A stretch of DNA of 38,073 nt from Candidatus Poribacteria bacterium (GCA_022822085.1 JAJECK010000158.1:1-38073), one strand, 5' to 3'. Counted from the stretch's first letter, positions 18,111 to 25,275 are shown. Numbers and translations are program-made. Notes: generated from the sequence alone by a model not told the origin.

Positions 18111-19214
18111 CTAATTAAACGCACTAACCTGAATGAGCGGGAGTATATCTTGTTCAAGCGTTAACTGAACCTTACTCACAGCATCGATTGCTGTCTGAAC
18201 AGCGGAACGGTTAGAAGTTATTGAATCTCGGAACGGGTCTGGGATCGCGCCAATAGTGTCAATTGCATTCTGCACTTCAGACTGGAAACGAGAATCTAAA
18301 TCCACATCTACGTCATTTACAAATTCGTTCAATCCTTGTCCATCATTGGTGAATTTTCCCATATAGACGTTCTGAATTCCTCTGATATTGTCTTGGAAAT
18401 CCGATATAGAATTAAAACTGAATTGAGATTCAACCAGCGTTGTATCTTTTTCGTTGTAAGGATCTGAGATTTTACCGTTCGCTACCTCATCGGCAATTGT
18501 AATCATGCCGTTGACCATTTCTTGGACTGCGGAACTTTGAGAGCGATAAACAGCATTTCCCTCCTTACCGGCTGATGCAACAGTATTGCTGAAATTTTCA
18601 CCTTCTGGTGCCCACGCCAATCTCAGCTGAGACGTACTCTCTTTGAGATACTCCGTGGAGGCAACCAGATATTCCAGTTCACGGTCAGTTATATCTGACA
18701 CCTTTCGTTGATCACCTTCACGGAAAAGCAGAAACTCAATAGTATGGAACCCTTTCTGTGTATCTTCTAATCCATCTTTGACGAAATCAGCAGTTAATTC
18801 TTTGCCACCATCTAAAACTTCCTGTAGACTGACACGATCAACAGGCCAACTATCTAATGCTGGATCAAGTCCCTGTGTATCAACGGGACCAAACAGGAAC
18901 GCTTCACTCTGTTCCCAAGGTGTTCGTGTAGCTACCCACGCTTCTTGTGCTTTTTCAAGATTTGCTTGCGTAGTATCCTCTGTTAATGCCTTCACAGCCA
19001 TCAATAACTCTCCAGCTTTATTGTCTAAATCGGTATAAGTTGCCAAGACAACAGTGTTAGCAAAATCATTGAGCATAGTAGCGGCATCATAAGCCTCACT
19101 CTCACCTTTGTCATCTACATCTTCATCATCCTCACTACAACCGATACATCCGATAATAAATGAAGTTGTTATAAATAAACAACAGAATACTGTCCAAACT
19201 TTATAGAAATTCAT
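18111..19214 (-). CDS. Imelysin-family (peptidase M75-like) iron-handling lipoprotein
   Basis: 367 residues. A lipoprotein signal ends at Cys23 or Cys26 (FIIGCIGC) and is followed by an Asp/Glu-rich linker. The imelysin GxHxxE motif is intact (GFHTIE, 155-160). RTPWEQSEAFLFGPVD and LDSWPVDR are also family-typical. Despite the peptidase M75 label, no proteolysis has been established for the family to my knowledge. Known members (IrpA, EfeO) are tied to iron acquisition, and the HxxE is thought to bind metal. CGGAG precedes the ATG by 7 bases. It sits second in the operon, 53 bases after the barrel gene. Confidence 0.88.
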   Translation of the reverse strand: MNFYKVWTVFCCLFITTSFIIGCIGCSEDDEDVDDKGESEAYDAATMLNDFANTVVLATYTDLDNKAGELLMAVKALTEDTTQANLEKAQEAWVATRTPWEQSEAFLFGPVDTQGLDPALDSWPVDRVSLQEVLDGGKELTADFVKDGLEDTQKGFHTIEFLLFREGDQRKVSDITDRELEYLVASTEYLKESTSQLRLAWAPEGENFSNTVASAGKEGNAVYRSQSSAVQEMVNGMITIADEVANGKISDPYNEKDTTLVESQFSFNSISDFQDNIRGIQNVYMGKFTNDGQGLNEFVNDVDVDLDSRFQSEVQNAIDTIGAIPDPFRDSITSNRSAVQTAIDAVSKVQLTLEQDILPLIQVSAFN

Positions 19215-19267
19215 AAAATTCTCCGTAATAGGTTGAAAATAGCGGTATCCATCCGCTGAAATATATG

Positions 19268-20485
19268 TTAATATTGAAAACCGAGACCTACCGCAAAAGT
19301 TCTTTCCCTATTTTTTTCTTGAGCGGCTAATCGTCTCAGTGAATAGTGACTTTTGAAAACAAGTTGTGAATGTATGTGAAAGTTGATCCCAAAAGTCAAT
19401 GTAGTTCTTTCCCACCGTGGATTATCAAAGATAATCCCTTCAACACTTGCCATCGTATCGTAATAATCAAAACGGGCGAAAACATCCAACTCAGGTGAAG
19501 ATGCGTCCGTTTTAGTAAGCGACAGAACATCGTAACCTATCTCAACATAACAACCGAGAGCAGTACTGCCAATCGGTGTCCGCTTTACATTGAGATTATT
19601 AGAAAGTGTCCGATTGACTTTTGACAATTTGTCAGCGTTTTGAAGTGCTCCGCCAAGGAGGACCCCACGCATTTTTACACCGTTCATCTCGTAAAACCCG
19701 TGCAAACTAACAATGCCAACATAAGCATCAAAATCCACATCCGGTTTAGGACGATTCGCTGCAGTATCTCCAAAATAACTTGAGATACCCACAGTAAAAT
19801 TCTTATCAAATTCAAAATCAAACCGACCTACGAACGCGGGTGCCTCAGCATTGACCGTTTCAAATCGAAGTTGATGTCCGGGAACAATCCAGTGTCGTGA
19901 ACTAAATCCTGTTGAATCCAGTCCGTTGATAATTTGTGATTGATATTTCAATGGTCCCAGTTCTCCAAAGAGTTCAACACCTGTTTCATGCCAGATAGTC
20001 GGAATGATATGTGTCTCCGCTTCGGGTCTGGTTGTTGTAAAGTAATGTTGTGGTCTATGCCGTTTCGCTACGAGACCGACTGGCACGATGATATGCCCCA
20101 CACGGAAGTTGAGTAAAGGATGTATTGAAAAGACAGCAGCAAGTTTCTCAACAATCACTTCACCACCCTTTTCTATTTCCATCTCAAATTCGCCAAATTC
20201 TTCAAATTTGTCAAATTCCATTGTGCTACCGGTCCCGCCGTGTTCAAATTCCAATTCCGCTTCAAGGCGGATAGAATCGCTAATTCGGTATTTCGGTGCA
20301 ACTACAAGACGTTCTAAGTCTATGGATGCACGTCTATTCGGGTCAAGTTCCCAATCATAATGTGCATAGTTTATAATGCCATACCCTGATATTGAAAACG
20401 GGTTCGTCTCAGCAACAGCACAGAAACTGAATATAAGAAACATACCCAAAGTAATAGGGAATATAAATAGATATGGTTTTTTCAT
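19268..20485 (-). CDS. Outer-membrane porin-like beta-barrel protein of the iron operon
   Basis: 405 residues from the ATG at 20485, chosen because it begins with a proper signal peptide (MKKPYLFIFPITLGMFLIFS, cleaved after VAE/AET). An upstream ATG at 20557 would make a perfect palindrome part of the coding region and gives no signal at the N-terminus. The mature protein has FSISGYGIINYAHYDWELDP, then RASIDLERLVVAPKYRIS, repeated 10-residue amphipathic strands and ends in FAVGLGFQY with a terminal aromatic. This resembles phosphate-selective (OprO/P-like) porins. The first gene of the Fur-controlled operon. There is no ribosome site before 20485; instead a strong hairpin ends 15 bases upstream. 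The cargo is unknown, and passage of iron-related ligands is inferred from context. Confidence 0.75.
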   Translation of the reverse strand: MKKPYLFIFPITLGMFLIFSFCAVAETNPFSISGYGIINYAHYDWELDPNRRASIDLERLVVAPKYRISDSIRLEAELEFEHGGTGSTMEFDKFEEFGEFEMEIEKGGEVIVEKLAAVFSIHPLLNFRVGHIIVPVGLVAKRHRPQHYFTTTRPEAETHIIPTIWHETGVELFGELGPLKYQSQIINGLDSTGFSSRHWIVPGHQLRFETVNAEAPAFVGRFDFEFDKNFTVGISSYFGDTAANRPKPDVDFDAYVGIVSLHGFYEMNGVKMRGVLLGGALQNADKLSKVNRTLSNNLNVKRTPIGSTALGCYVEIGYDVLSLTKTDASSPELDVFARFDYYDTMASVEGIIFDNPRWERTTLTFGINFHIHSQLVFKSHYSLRRLAAQEKNRERTFAVGLGFQY

Positions 20486-20500
20486 AAAGTCAATGTTATC

Positions 20501-20531
20501 TTCTATGATATTGAGACTCAATATCATAGAA
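20501..20531 (-). promoter_or_regulatory. Perfect 31-base palindrome in the iron-operon leader
   Basis: TTCTATGATATTGAG and CTCAATATCATAGAA are exact inverse copies, 15 bases each, separated by a single A. In the mRNA they form a stem of up to 14 bp ending 15 bases before the first start codon, where no Shine-Dalgarno sequence exists. It could be a dimeric repressor site or an RNA element controlling translation or mRNA stability. Confidence 0.65.
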
Positions 20532-20582
20532 GAAGGTTTGTTGAACCCAAACCTCATAAGGCTTTGGGAACATGTTAATAAC

Positions 20583-20624
20583 TGATAACGATTCTCATTA
20601 TCCTAAGTTATGTTTAAGAAAACA
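20583..20624 (-). promoter_or_regulatory. Promoter of the iron operon with overlapping Fur box
   Basis: GATAACGATTCTCATTATC (20583-20601) matches the Fur consensus GATAATGATAATCATTATC at 16 of 19 positions. On the minus strand its first six bases, GATAAT, are a -10 candidate. They are spaced 17 bases from a weak -35, TTGTTT (20624-20619). Fur bound with iron would cover the -10. Confidence 0.75.
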
Positions 20625-20767
20625 ACTAATGTCAAATATACGCGTAAGTTGTGCCTATTCTCACACGATTGTTGATAATTATACTCACTATTTTTACGAA
20701 TGTCAAGAAAAACTATAGAAAATGTCAAATTTCCTTAGTTTATTCTGGTGAAATGAAAAATTTGGAA

Positions 20768-20788
20768 GGACGGGGGACTTTCCCGTCC
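20768..20788 (-). terminator. Intrinsic terminator after the small basic gene
   Basis: GGACGGG (20768-20774) and CCCGTCC (20782-20788) pair perfectly. On the minus strand the stem is followed by TTCCAAATTTTTC. It lies 15 bases after the stop at 20804. It closes the two-gene transcript that starts near 22025. Confidence 0.65.
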
Positions 20789-20803
20789 CATCAGAAATAG
20801 CAA

Positions 20804-20917
20804 TTATTGCTTCTGCATCTCTTCTTTCAAAGCTGCTTTTTTCTTTTTCAAACGACGTTTTTGACGTTGGCGTATTTGTGTGCGACGTCTCGTTTGTCCG
20901 CTTTTACTCCGTGGCAT
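20804..20917 (-). CDS. Tiny, very basic protein (37 residues), overlapping the upstream stop codon
   Basis: Reads MPRSKSGQTRRRTQIRQRQK, then RRLKKKKAALKEEMQKQ: over 40 percent Lys/Arg with an amphipathic helical end. AAGGAGG (20926-20932) lies 8 bases before the ATG and is the most perfect ribosome site in the window. The first 14 bases overlap the end of the 373-residue gene, which suggests translational coupling. A terminator follows directly. The composition suits a ribosome- or RNA-binding small protein. I do not recognise the family. Too short for standard gene finders, but the signals around it make it credible. Confidence 0.65.
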   Translation of the reverse strand: MPRSKSGQTRRRTQIRQRQKRRLKKKKAALKEEMQKQ

Positions 20918-22025
20918 CTACATTACCTCCTTCTTCAATAGTTTTAGCAAGATACATTATGCCCGATTGACAATATTCTTCAAGTTGTTCCATCGCTACA
21001 TCTAATTCTGCTGCAGTTTGTGCATGAAGTTGTATTCTGTTTTCCGTTATTGTTATAAATAGTTCCTTATCTTCATTAAACAGATCAAGTTGTGTTTCGG
21101 ATTCATTTTCAAGCGAATCATTTTGCCACTCTTTCAATACATTCTTAATTGCCATGCCATCAAAGTTTTTGTAAAGTGCTTTTGCAGGTAATGTGTCGGG
21201 AGATGGTAGTGAATTTGACTCATTTGTCGGTAGGTCGTTTTCTGTGGTCAAAATAGTTCCATCTGGTTCAGGTTGTTTTGTAACCTCTGCAAATGGGGGT
21301 TCCTGCACAATGGCATCAGAAATAATGTGTGACAGTTCATCTTCTTGGTATTCTGCCGTTTCAGTTTCTAACATACCCGATACGATGTCTCGGACACGGG
21401 AATCGTTCTCTTTTATAGATAGAGGTTCATCAACTAAAAACTGCATCGTTTTCAAACCTATATCTATAATCAATGGATGTTCAACCAAAATATGTTGCGG
21501 TACTACTTCAAAAAGAGTGTGAGATACATGAGCTACCTCAGCCCGGTCTCGTTCTCCAGTTTGTTTAAAACGTTTTTCACATGCGGATAATGCGGATTGC
21601 AAGGTGCGCATAAATTTTGGATTGATTAAACGCCGTAAAACATCTGTACGGAACTTTTCGCAGAGCTCATCAAATCCAGGTATCTCATCATTAACGAGAT
21701 CTGAACTTATCGTTTCAACACCTATAATCTTAGGTTCAACATTTATATTGGATGCAAATGTGTCTGTATCGTTATTATCTCTGAGCAACGTAAACAACTC
21801 TTCATACATCAAGTCTATATCAAAGTGTACTTCTTCAAATTCTGGTTCATTTATCAAATCACGACTTTTTATTAGACAAGTACGTAAACGTTCCTCATTC
21901 ATCTTCCCGTATGATTGTTTTCTTTGTTTTTCAGCTGCTAACTGTTTATTTCTGGATTTTCGGTCACGGTTCCGTTTTTCACGTTTGCGAGCAACATTCG
22001 CTGACCTACTTTTTTTCTTCGCCAT
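20904..22025 (-). CDS. Hypothetical protein with basic N-terminal tail
   Basis: 373 residues, unrecognised. Residues 1-40 are Lys/Arg-rich (MAKKKSRSANVARKREKRNR and onward), like a nucleic-acid-binding tail. Residues about 45-215 are predicted helical with no transmembrane segments. An acidic, Pro/Ser-rich linker follows (about 230-285). A C-terminal ~85-residue domain carries LFITITENRIQLHAQTAAEL. The start codon has no obvious ribosome site. Cytoplasmic. Forms a transcript with the tiny basic gene that overlaps its stop. Could be an RNA- or ribosome-associated factor. This is a guess from composition only. Confidence 0.65.
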   Translation of the reverse strand: MAKKKSRSANVARKREKRNRDRKSRNKQLAAEKQRKQSYGKMNEERLRTCLIKSRDLINEPEFEEVHFDIDLMYEELFTLLRDNNDTDTFASNINVEPKIIGVETISSDLVNDEIPGFDELCEKFRTDVLRRLINPKFMRTLQSALSACEKRFKQTGERDRAEVAHVSHTLFEVVPQHILVEHPLIIDIGLKTMQFLVDEPLSIKENDSRVRDIVSGMLETETAEYQEDELSHIISDAIVQEPPFAEVTKQPEPDGTILTTENDLPTNESNSLPSPDTLPAKALYKNFDGMAIKNVLKEWQNDSLENESETQLDLFNEDKELFITITENRIQLHAQTAAELDVAMEQLEEYCQSGIMYLAKTIEEGGNVDATE

Positions 22026-22172
22026 GGTATATTCTTGTATTTAATAGGATGTGTTATTTCAAAACATCTCAGATGGGACATACCCAAAATGTAATTGTTT
22101 ATTAAGTATACACAACCATTTTGTATCTGTCAACTATAATAATTGTAGAGTCATTAAGTCATTACTTCTGAT

Positions 22173-22202
22173 TTGACAAACCAGTCCCCCCTGTGGTATT
22201 AT
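22173..22202 (+). promoter_or_regulatory. tyrS promoter
   Basis: TTGACA (22173-22178), 18-base spacer, TATTAT (22197-22202), 38 bases before the tyrS start. The upstream half of this 215-base gap (22026-22172) must also hold the promoter of the divergent gene, but none is clear. Confidence 0.7.
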
Positions 22203-22240
22203 TAACATCGGTATCATAACTCATTTAAGGAACCTTCTCC

Positions 22241-23476
22241 ATGTCAAATATCTTTGAATCCCTACAAGAACGTGGTTTCGTGCAACAGTGTACGAACGCA
22301 GAAGCCGTTTCGCAAGTGCTTTCTGGCAATTCCATCACATATTATGTTGGTTTTGATCCCACGGCAGACAGTTTACATGCGGGTAGTCTTGTGCCAATAA
22401 TGGCGATGGCACATCTGCAACGCGCAGGACATAAACCCATTGCTATTATCGGTGGTGGCACAACCATGATTGGCGACCCAACTGATAAAACAGAGATGCG
22501 GCCTATGATCTCTTTAGAACAGGTAGAGAAAAACGGTGCATGTATTCTCAAACAATTACAACGTTATTTGAATTTGGACAATAGTGCAGGATTATTCTTG
22601 AATAACGCAGAATGGTTGCTATCTCTTAACTATATTGAATTTTTACGTGATATAGGGAAACATTTTCGTGTCAATGAGATGATCCGCGCTGAGGGATACC
22701 GACAACGGCTTGAGCGTGAATTGGGACTCTCCTTCCTTGAATTTAATTACCAGTTACTGCAAGCGTACGACTATTTGTGTCTATTCCAAAAATACGATTG
22801 CGTTCTCCAACTTGGTGGTGATGACCAATGGGGTAACATCCTCGCCGGTGTCGAGTTGGTACGCAGGATTGAAGGGGAACGCGTGCATGGTTTGACCTTC
22901 CCACTGCTTACAACAGCCGGTGGTGCGAAAATGGGAAAAACTGCTGGTGGTGCTGTGTGGCTCGATGCAAATAAAACATCTCCTTACCAATTTTATCAGT
23001 ACTGGATTAATGTAGATGATCGTGATGTTGAGAGGTTCTTAGCATACTTTACCTTTTTACCGATGGATGAGGTGCGGCGACTCGGGGGTTTAGAACATGA
23101 TGCCATACGAGAAGCAAAGGCGGTGCTTGCATACCAAGCAACTAAACTGGCACATGGAAAGGCTGAGGCTGACAAGGCACAAGAGACATCGCAGGCTGCG
23201 TTTGGTGGAGGTGGACTTGACCTTGACGCGATGCCGACCACTGCTATCCCCACCGACCATCTAAACACAGGTATTCCAATAATGGATCTGTTCCATCAAG
23301 TTGGATTAGCTGCCTCAAAGAGTGAGGCGCGTCGTCTAATCCAGCAAGGTGGTGCATATATCAACGAGAAGCAATATAAGGCTATAGATGTTATCGTGGA
23401 TGCCAATATGTTAGAAGAAGATGCCCTGCTTCTCCGTGCGGGGAAAAAACGCTATCACCGCGTTGTGCCTGAGTAA
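22241..23476 (+). CDS. tyrS: Tyrosyl-tRNA synthetase
   Basis: Charges tRNA-Tyr with tyrosine using ATP in the cytosol. 411 residues, the usual bacterial length. YYVGFDPTADSLHAGSLVP gives the class I HIGH-type motif (HAGS). LGGDDQWGN is the tyrosine/ATP-binding region, and AKMGKTAGG is the KMSKS loop in the KMGKT form. The C-terminal ~70 residues (VGLAASKSEARRLIQQGGAY, then INEK) are the S4 RNA-binding domain. Start ATG with a GGAAC-type weak ribosome site and a good promoter 40 bases upstream. No T-box was found in the leader. The next functional gene, aroF, belongs to the aromatic pathway that makes tyrosine, but it has its own promoter. Confidence 0.96.
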   Translation: MSNIFESLQERGFVQQCTNAEAVSQVLSGNSITYYVGFDPTADSLHAGSLVPIMAMAHLQRAGHKPIAIIGGGTTMIGDPTDKTEMRPMISLEQVEKNGACILKQLQRYLNLDNSAGLFLNNAEWLLSLNYIEFLRDIGKHFRVNEMIRAEGYRQRLERELGLSFLEFNYQLLQAYDYLCLFQKYDCVLQLGGDDQWGNILAGVELVRRIEGERVHGLTFPLLTTAGGAKMGKTAGGAVWLDANKTSPYQFYQYWINVDDRDVERFLAYFTFLPMDEVRRLGGLEHDAIREAKAVLAYQATKLAHGKAEADKAQETSQAAFGGGGLDLDAMPTTAIPTDHLNTGIPIMDLFHQVGLAASKSEARRLIQQGGAYINEKQYKAIDVIVDANMLEEDALLLRAGKKRYHRVVPE

Positions 23477-23582
23477 AGCAAAGAAAGTTCGTAGTGATTG
23501 AATTGTGCTTGTGTATTTTGCACCAGTGTTGATTAAAAAATCACAAATTCGTTGCTACGCTTTACTTTGTAGTTGAAAACAT

Positions 23583-23620
23583 CTCAACAATCACTGCAGC
23601 ATCAACTTTGTTGAGCATTT
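23583..23620 (+). terminator. Possible tyrS terminator
   Basis: CTCAACAA (23583-23590) pairs with TTGTTGAG (23608-23615) over a 17-base loop and is followed by CATTTTTAT. It lies 107 bases after the tyrS stop. The long loop makes it a weak candidate. Confidence 0.35.
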
Positions 23621-23640
23621 TTATGGAGGAAATAGACATC

Positions 23641-23814
23641 ATGTTTCGACGTTTGAGAGAACATATCAGACGAGAAAAAACTAATAACTGAAGCAAAAGC
23701 GGAAATTTACAAGAAGTCGCAGCGTGGGATCGCAGGCGAAAAGAAGCTGAAGCATGAGGTGAGGAATTCGCTGAACCACTACCTACACAAGAAAACAAGG
23801 ATCAAAAATCTTGA
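23641..23814 (+). pseudogene. Degraded small coiled-coil-type gene with two in-frame TGA codons
   Basis: One continuous frame of 58 codons begins MFRRLREHIRREKTNN and is preceded by GGAGG 11 bases upstream. It is interrupted by TGA at 23689-23691 and again at 23755-23757, then ends in TGA at 23812. The pieces (AWDRRRKEAEA, GEEFAEPLPTQENKDQKS) match the tail I remember of short bacterial proteins ending in W..RR..AEARGE.F.EPPP. The second TGA would replace Arg CGA. Family function unknown. The promoter of the attenuator begins inside its stop codon. Reading it as a decayed gene is the simplest explanation. Confidence 0.5.
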
Positions 23815-23840
23815 CTTAACCCTATAAAATATGATATAAT
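23811..23840 (+). promoter_or_regulatory. Promoter of the aroF attenuator transcript
   Basis: TTGACT (23811-23816), 18-base spacer, TATAAT (23835-23840) preceded by TGA as an extended -10. One of the strongest promoters in the window. Transcription should begin near 23847, leaving a leader of about 385 bases before aroF. Confidence 0.8.
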
Positions 23841-23939
23841 ATTAAAAAATTTTAAACGTTTTGCTTGGAAACACGTATTATAAGATAAGAAATACCAGAA
23901 AAAGGCATACAAACAATAGAACAGTTAGGTATCTATATA

Positions 23940-24089
23940 ATGCAGAAGTTTGAGCGCACTACCATCGTTACAGTACTAACAAGTATCACCCAGTCTACCC
24001 TAACATTATTACGTGGCTTTTACTTTAGCCTTTGGGTGCTCTTTACGCTCGGGTTATACCCGTTTACGTACTGCGGCGGTAAGTGGTGA
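23940..24089 (+). CDS. Aromatic- and leucine-rich leader peptide (49 residues) of the aroF attenuator
   Basis: ATG at 23940, stop TGA at 24087-24089. AGG at 23927-23929 is a weak ribosome site. The first half is Thr/Ser-rich. The second half carries FYFSLWVLFTLGLYPF, then TYCGGKW and stop. In residues 27-49 there are four Phe, three Tyr and two Trp. Leucine is also abundant (eight of 49). The last codons, AAG TGG TGA, lie inside the segment that pairs to form an antiterminator. These are the expected features of a translation-coupled attenuation leader sensing charged tRNAs, upstream of the first enzyme of aromatic synthesis. No independent function is expected. Confidence 0.75.
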   Translation: MQKFERTTIVTVLTSITQSTLTLLRGFYFSLWVLFTLGLYPFTYCGGKW

Positions 24090-24179
24090 TTGTTTATATG
24101 CACTTATGAAAATGTTCTAAACCGATCTCATTCATCACCACCCAACGTCGATAGCAGTTCGATGTTGGGTTATTTTTTT
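24070..24179 (+). promoter_or_regulatory. Transcription attenuator (antiterminator/terminator switch) before aroF
   Basis: GTGGTGAT (24083-24090), which includes the leader's Trp and stop codons, is complementary to ATCACCAC (24134-24141). ACTGC (24070-24074) is complementary to GCAGT (24154-24158) in the terminator loop. Together they form an antiterminator that reaches into the terminator stem and loop. GTTTA (24092-24096)/TAAAC (24118-24122) can pair inside it. A ribosome stalled at aromatic codons 27-40 leaves 24083-24090 free, giving read-through. A ribosome at the stop covers it, allowing the terminator at 24140-24179. An upstream hairpin CGGG-ttata-CCCG (24050-24062) may be the pause element. 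Confidence 0.72.
24140..24179 (+). terminator. Attenuator terminator
   Basis: ACCCAACGTCGA (24140-24151) and TCGATGTTGGGT (24159-24170) form a 12-bp stem with one G-U pair and a 7-base loop, followed by TATTTTTTT. It lies 55 bases before the aroF start, where a simple end-of-gene terminator would have nothing to end except the leader peptide. Confidence 0.88.
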
Positions 24180-24233
24180 AGTAATCAACAACATTGATTT
24201 GAAACAGAGTTATTGTCGGAGGGAATTATTACC

Positions 24234-25250
24234 ATGGTGATCATTACCAAACAGGATGCAACACCTGATCAGATTGACGCGATAGTCAAAAGGATAGAAG
24301 GTGTAGGGTTGAAAGCACAGATTTCAACTGGGGAACAACGCACCGTAATCGGTGTAATAGGAGATAAAACATTGCTTGGCGATATTCCGATAGGGTCAAT
24401 GTCGGGCGTAGAAAGGACGATGCCGATCACTGCCCCCTATAAATTAGCAAGCCGCCAGTTTCGGGAAGAACCGACTGTTATCTCTTCAAACGGGACAAAG
24501 ATAGGGGGACGAAAGTTAGCAGTAATGGCGGGGCCTTGTGCAGTAGAGAGCACTGAACAGATTGTAACTATAGCAAAACTCGTGAAAAATGCGGGAGCTG
24601 GTTTTATTAGAGGTGGTGCATTTAAACCTCGCACGGGTCCGTATAGTTTTCAGGGTTATGGTGCTGATGCTCTGAAGATGCTTGTCACTGCGAAACAGGA
24701 AACAGGTTTGGGGATCGTCACAGAAGTTATGACTCCCAGTGAAGTTGACCTGGTCGGAGAATACACGGACATCTTTCAACTCGGTACGCGGAATATGACG
24801 AACTTCTATCTGTTGCGTGAAGTTGGACGTGCGAAAAAACCTGTTATTCTCAAACGTGGGATGTCCGCAACGATTGAGGAATGGTTGCTCGCTGCAGAAT
24901 ATATACTTTCTGAAGGCAACCCAGATGTTATTTTATGTGAACGTGGTATCCGGACGTATGAAACACACACACGTAACACACTTGATCTGAACGCAGTGCC
25001 TGTTATTCATGAATTAAGTCACCTGCCGATTGTTGTTGATCCGAGTCATGGTACTGGCATCCGAAGCCTTGTGAGTGATATGACAAAAGCATCAGTTGCC
25101 TCAGGAGCCGATGGACTATTATTGGAAGTTCACCATGATCCGGACCATTCAATGACAGGTGATGGTGCTCAATCTCTGTTTCCTGAGCAATTTGAGACAT
25201 TAATGAAAGAACTAAAACCGATTGCTATCGCTGTTGGTCGTGAAATATAA
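24234..25250 (+). CDS. aroF: 3-deoxy-7-phosphoheptulonate (DAHP) synthase, type I-beta with N-terminal regulatory domain
   Basis: Joins phosphoenolpyruvate and erythrose 4-phosphate, the first step to Phe, Tyr and Trp. The ATG at 24234 is preferred: GGAGGG lies 10 bases upstream, and the TTG at 24213 would put that site inside the gene. The resulting 338 residues equal the Thermotoga-type enzyme in length. Residues 1-70 form the ferredoxin/ACT-like domain used for feedback by Tyr or Phe. The catalytic barrel shows AGPCAVES, GGAFKPRTGPYSFQGYG, ILKRGMSATIEEW, CERGIRTYE, DPSHGTG and EVHHDPD, with the metal-binding Cys, His, Glu and Asp present. Expression appears to be controlled by the upstream attenuator. 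leuA follows after 87 bases with no terminator between. Confidence 0.95.
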   Translation: MVIITKQDATPDQIDAIVKRIEGVGLKAQISTGEQRTVIGVIGDKTLLGDIPIGSMSGVERTMPITAPYKLASRQFREEPTVISSNGTKIGGRKLAVMAGPCAVESTEQIVTIAKLVKNAGAGFIRGGAFKPRTGPYSFQGYGADALKMLVTAKQETGLGIVTEVMTPSEVDLVGEYTDIFQLGTRNMTNFYLLREVGRAKKPVILKRGMSATIEEWLLAAEYILSEGNPDVILCERGIRTYETHTRNTLDLNAVPVIHELSHLPIVVDPSHGTGIRSLVSDMTKASVASGADGLLLEVHHDPDHSMTGDGAQSLFPEQFETLMKELKPIAIAVGREI

Positions 25251-25275
25251 GTGAAGTGATAAAATAGATTATTAA

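Noticed and set aside
23562-23798. 78-codon minus-strand frame.
   Set aside because: Composition (Ser/Arg/Leu) is that of an antisense shadow of the degraded plus-strand gene, with no ribosome site.
24083-24144. GTGGTGAT...ATCACCACCCA looked like a tRNA acceptor stem with CCA end.
   Set aside because: Only about 60 bases, with no D-arm, anticodon or T-arm of the right form. It fits better as the antiterminator stem of the attenuator.
23477-24233. T-box riboswitch, considered because tyrS and aroF lie here.
   Set aside because: No AGGGTGGNACCGCG-type T-box sequence or specifier stem found. The leader-peptide model explains the terminator.
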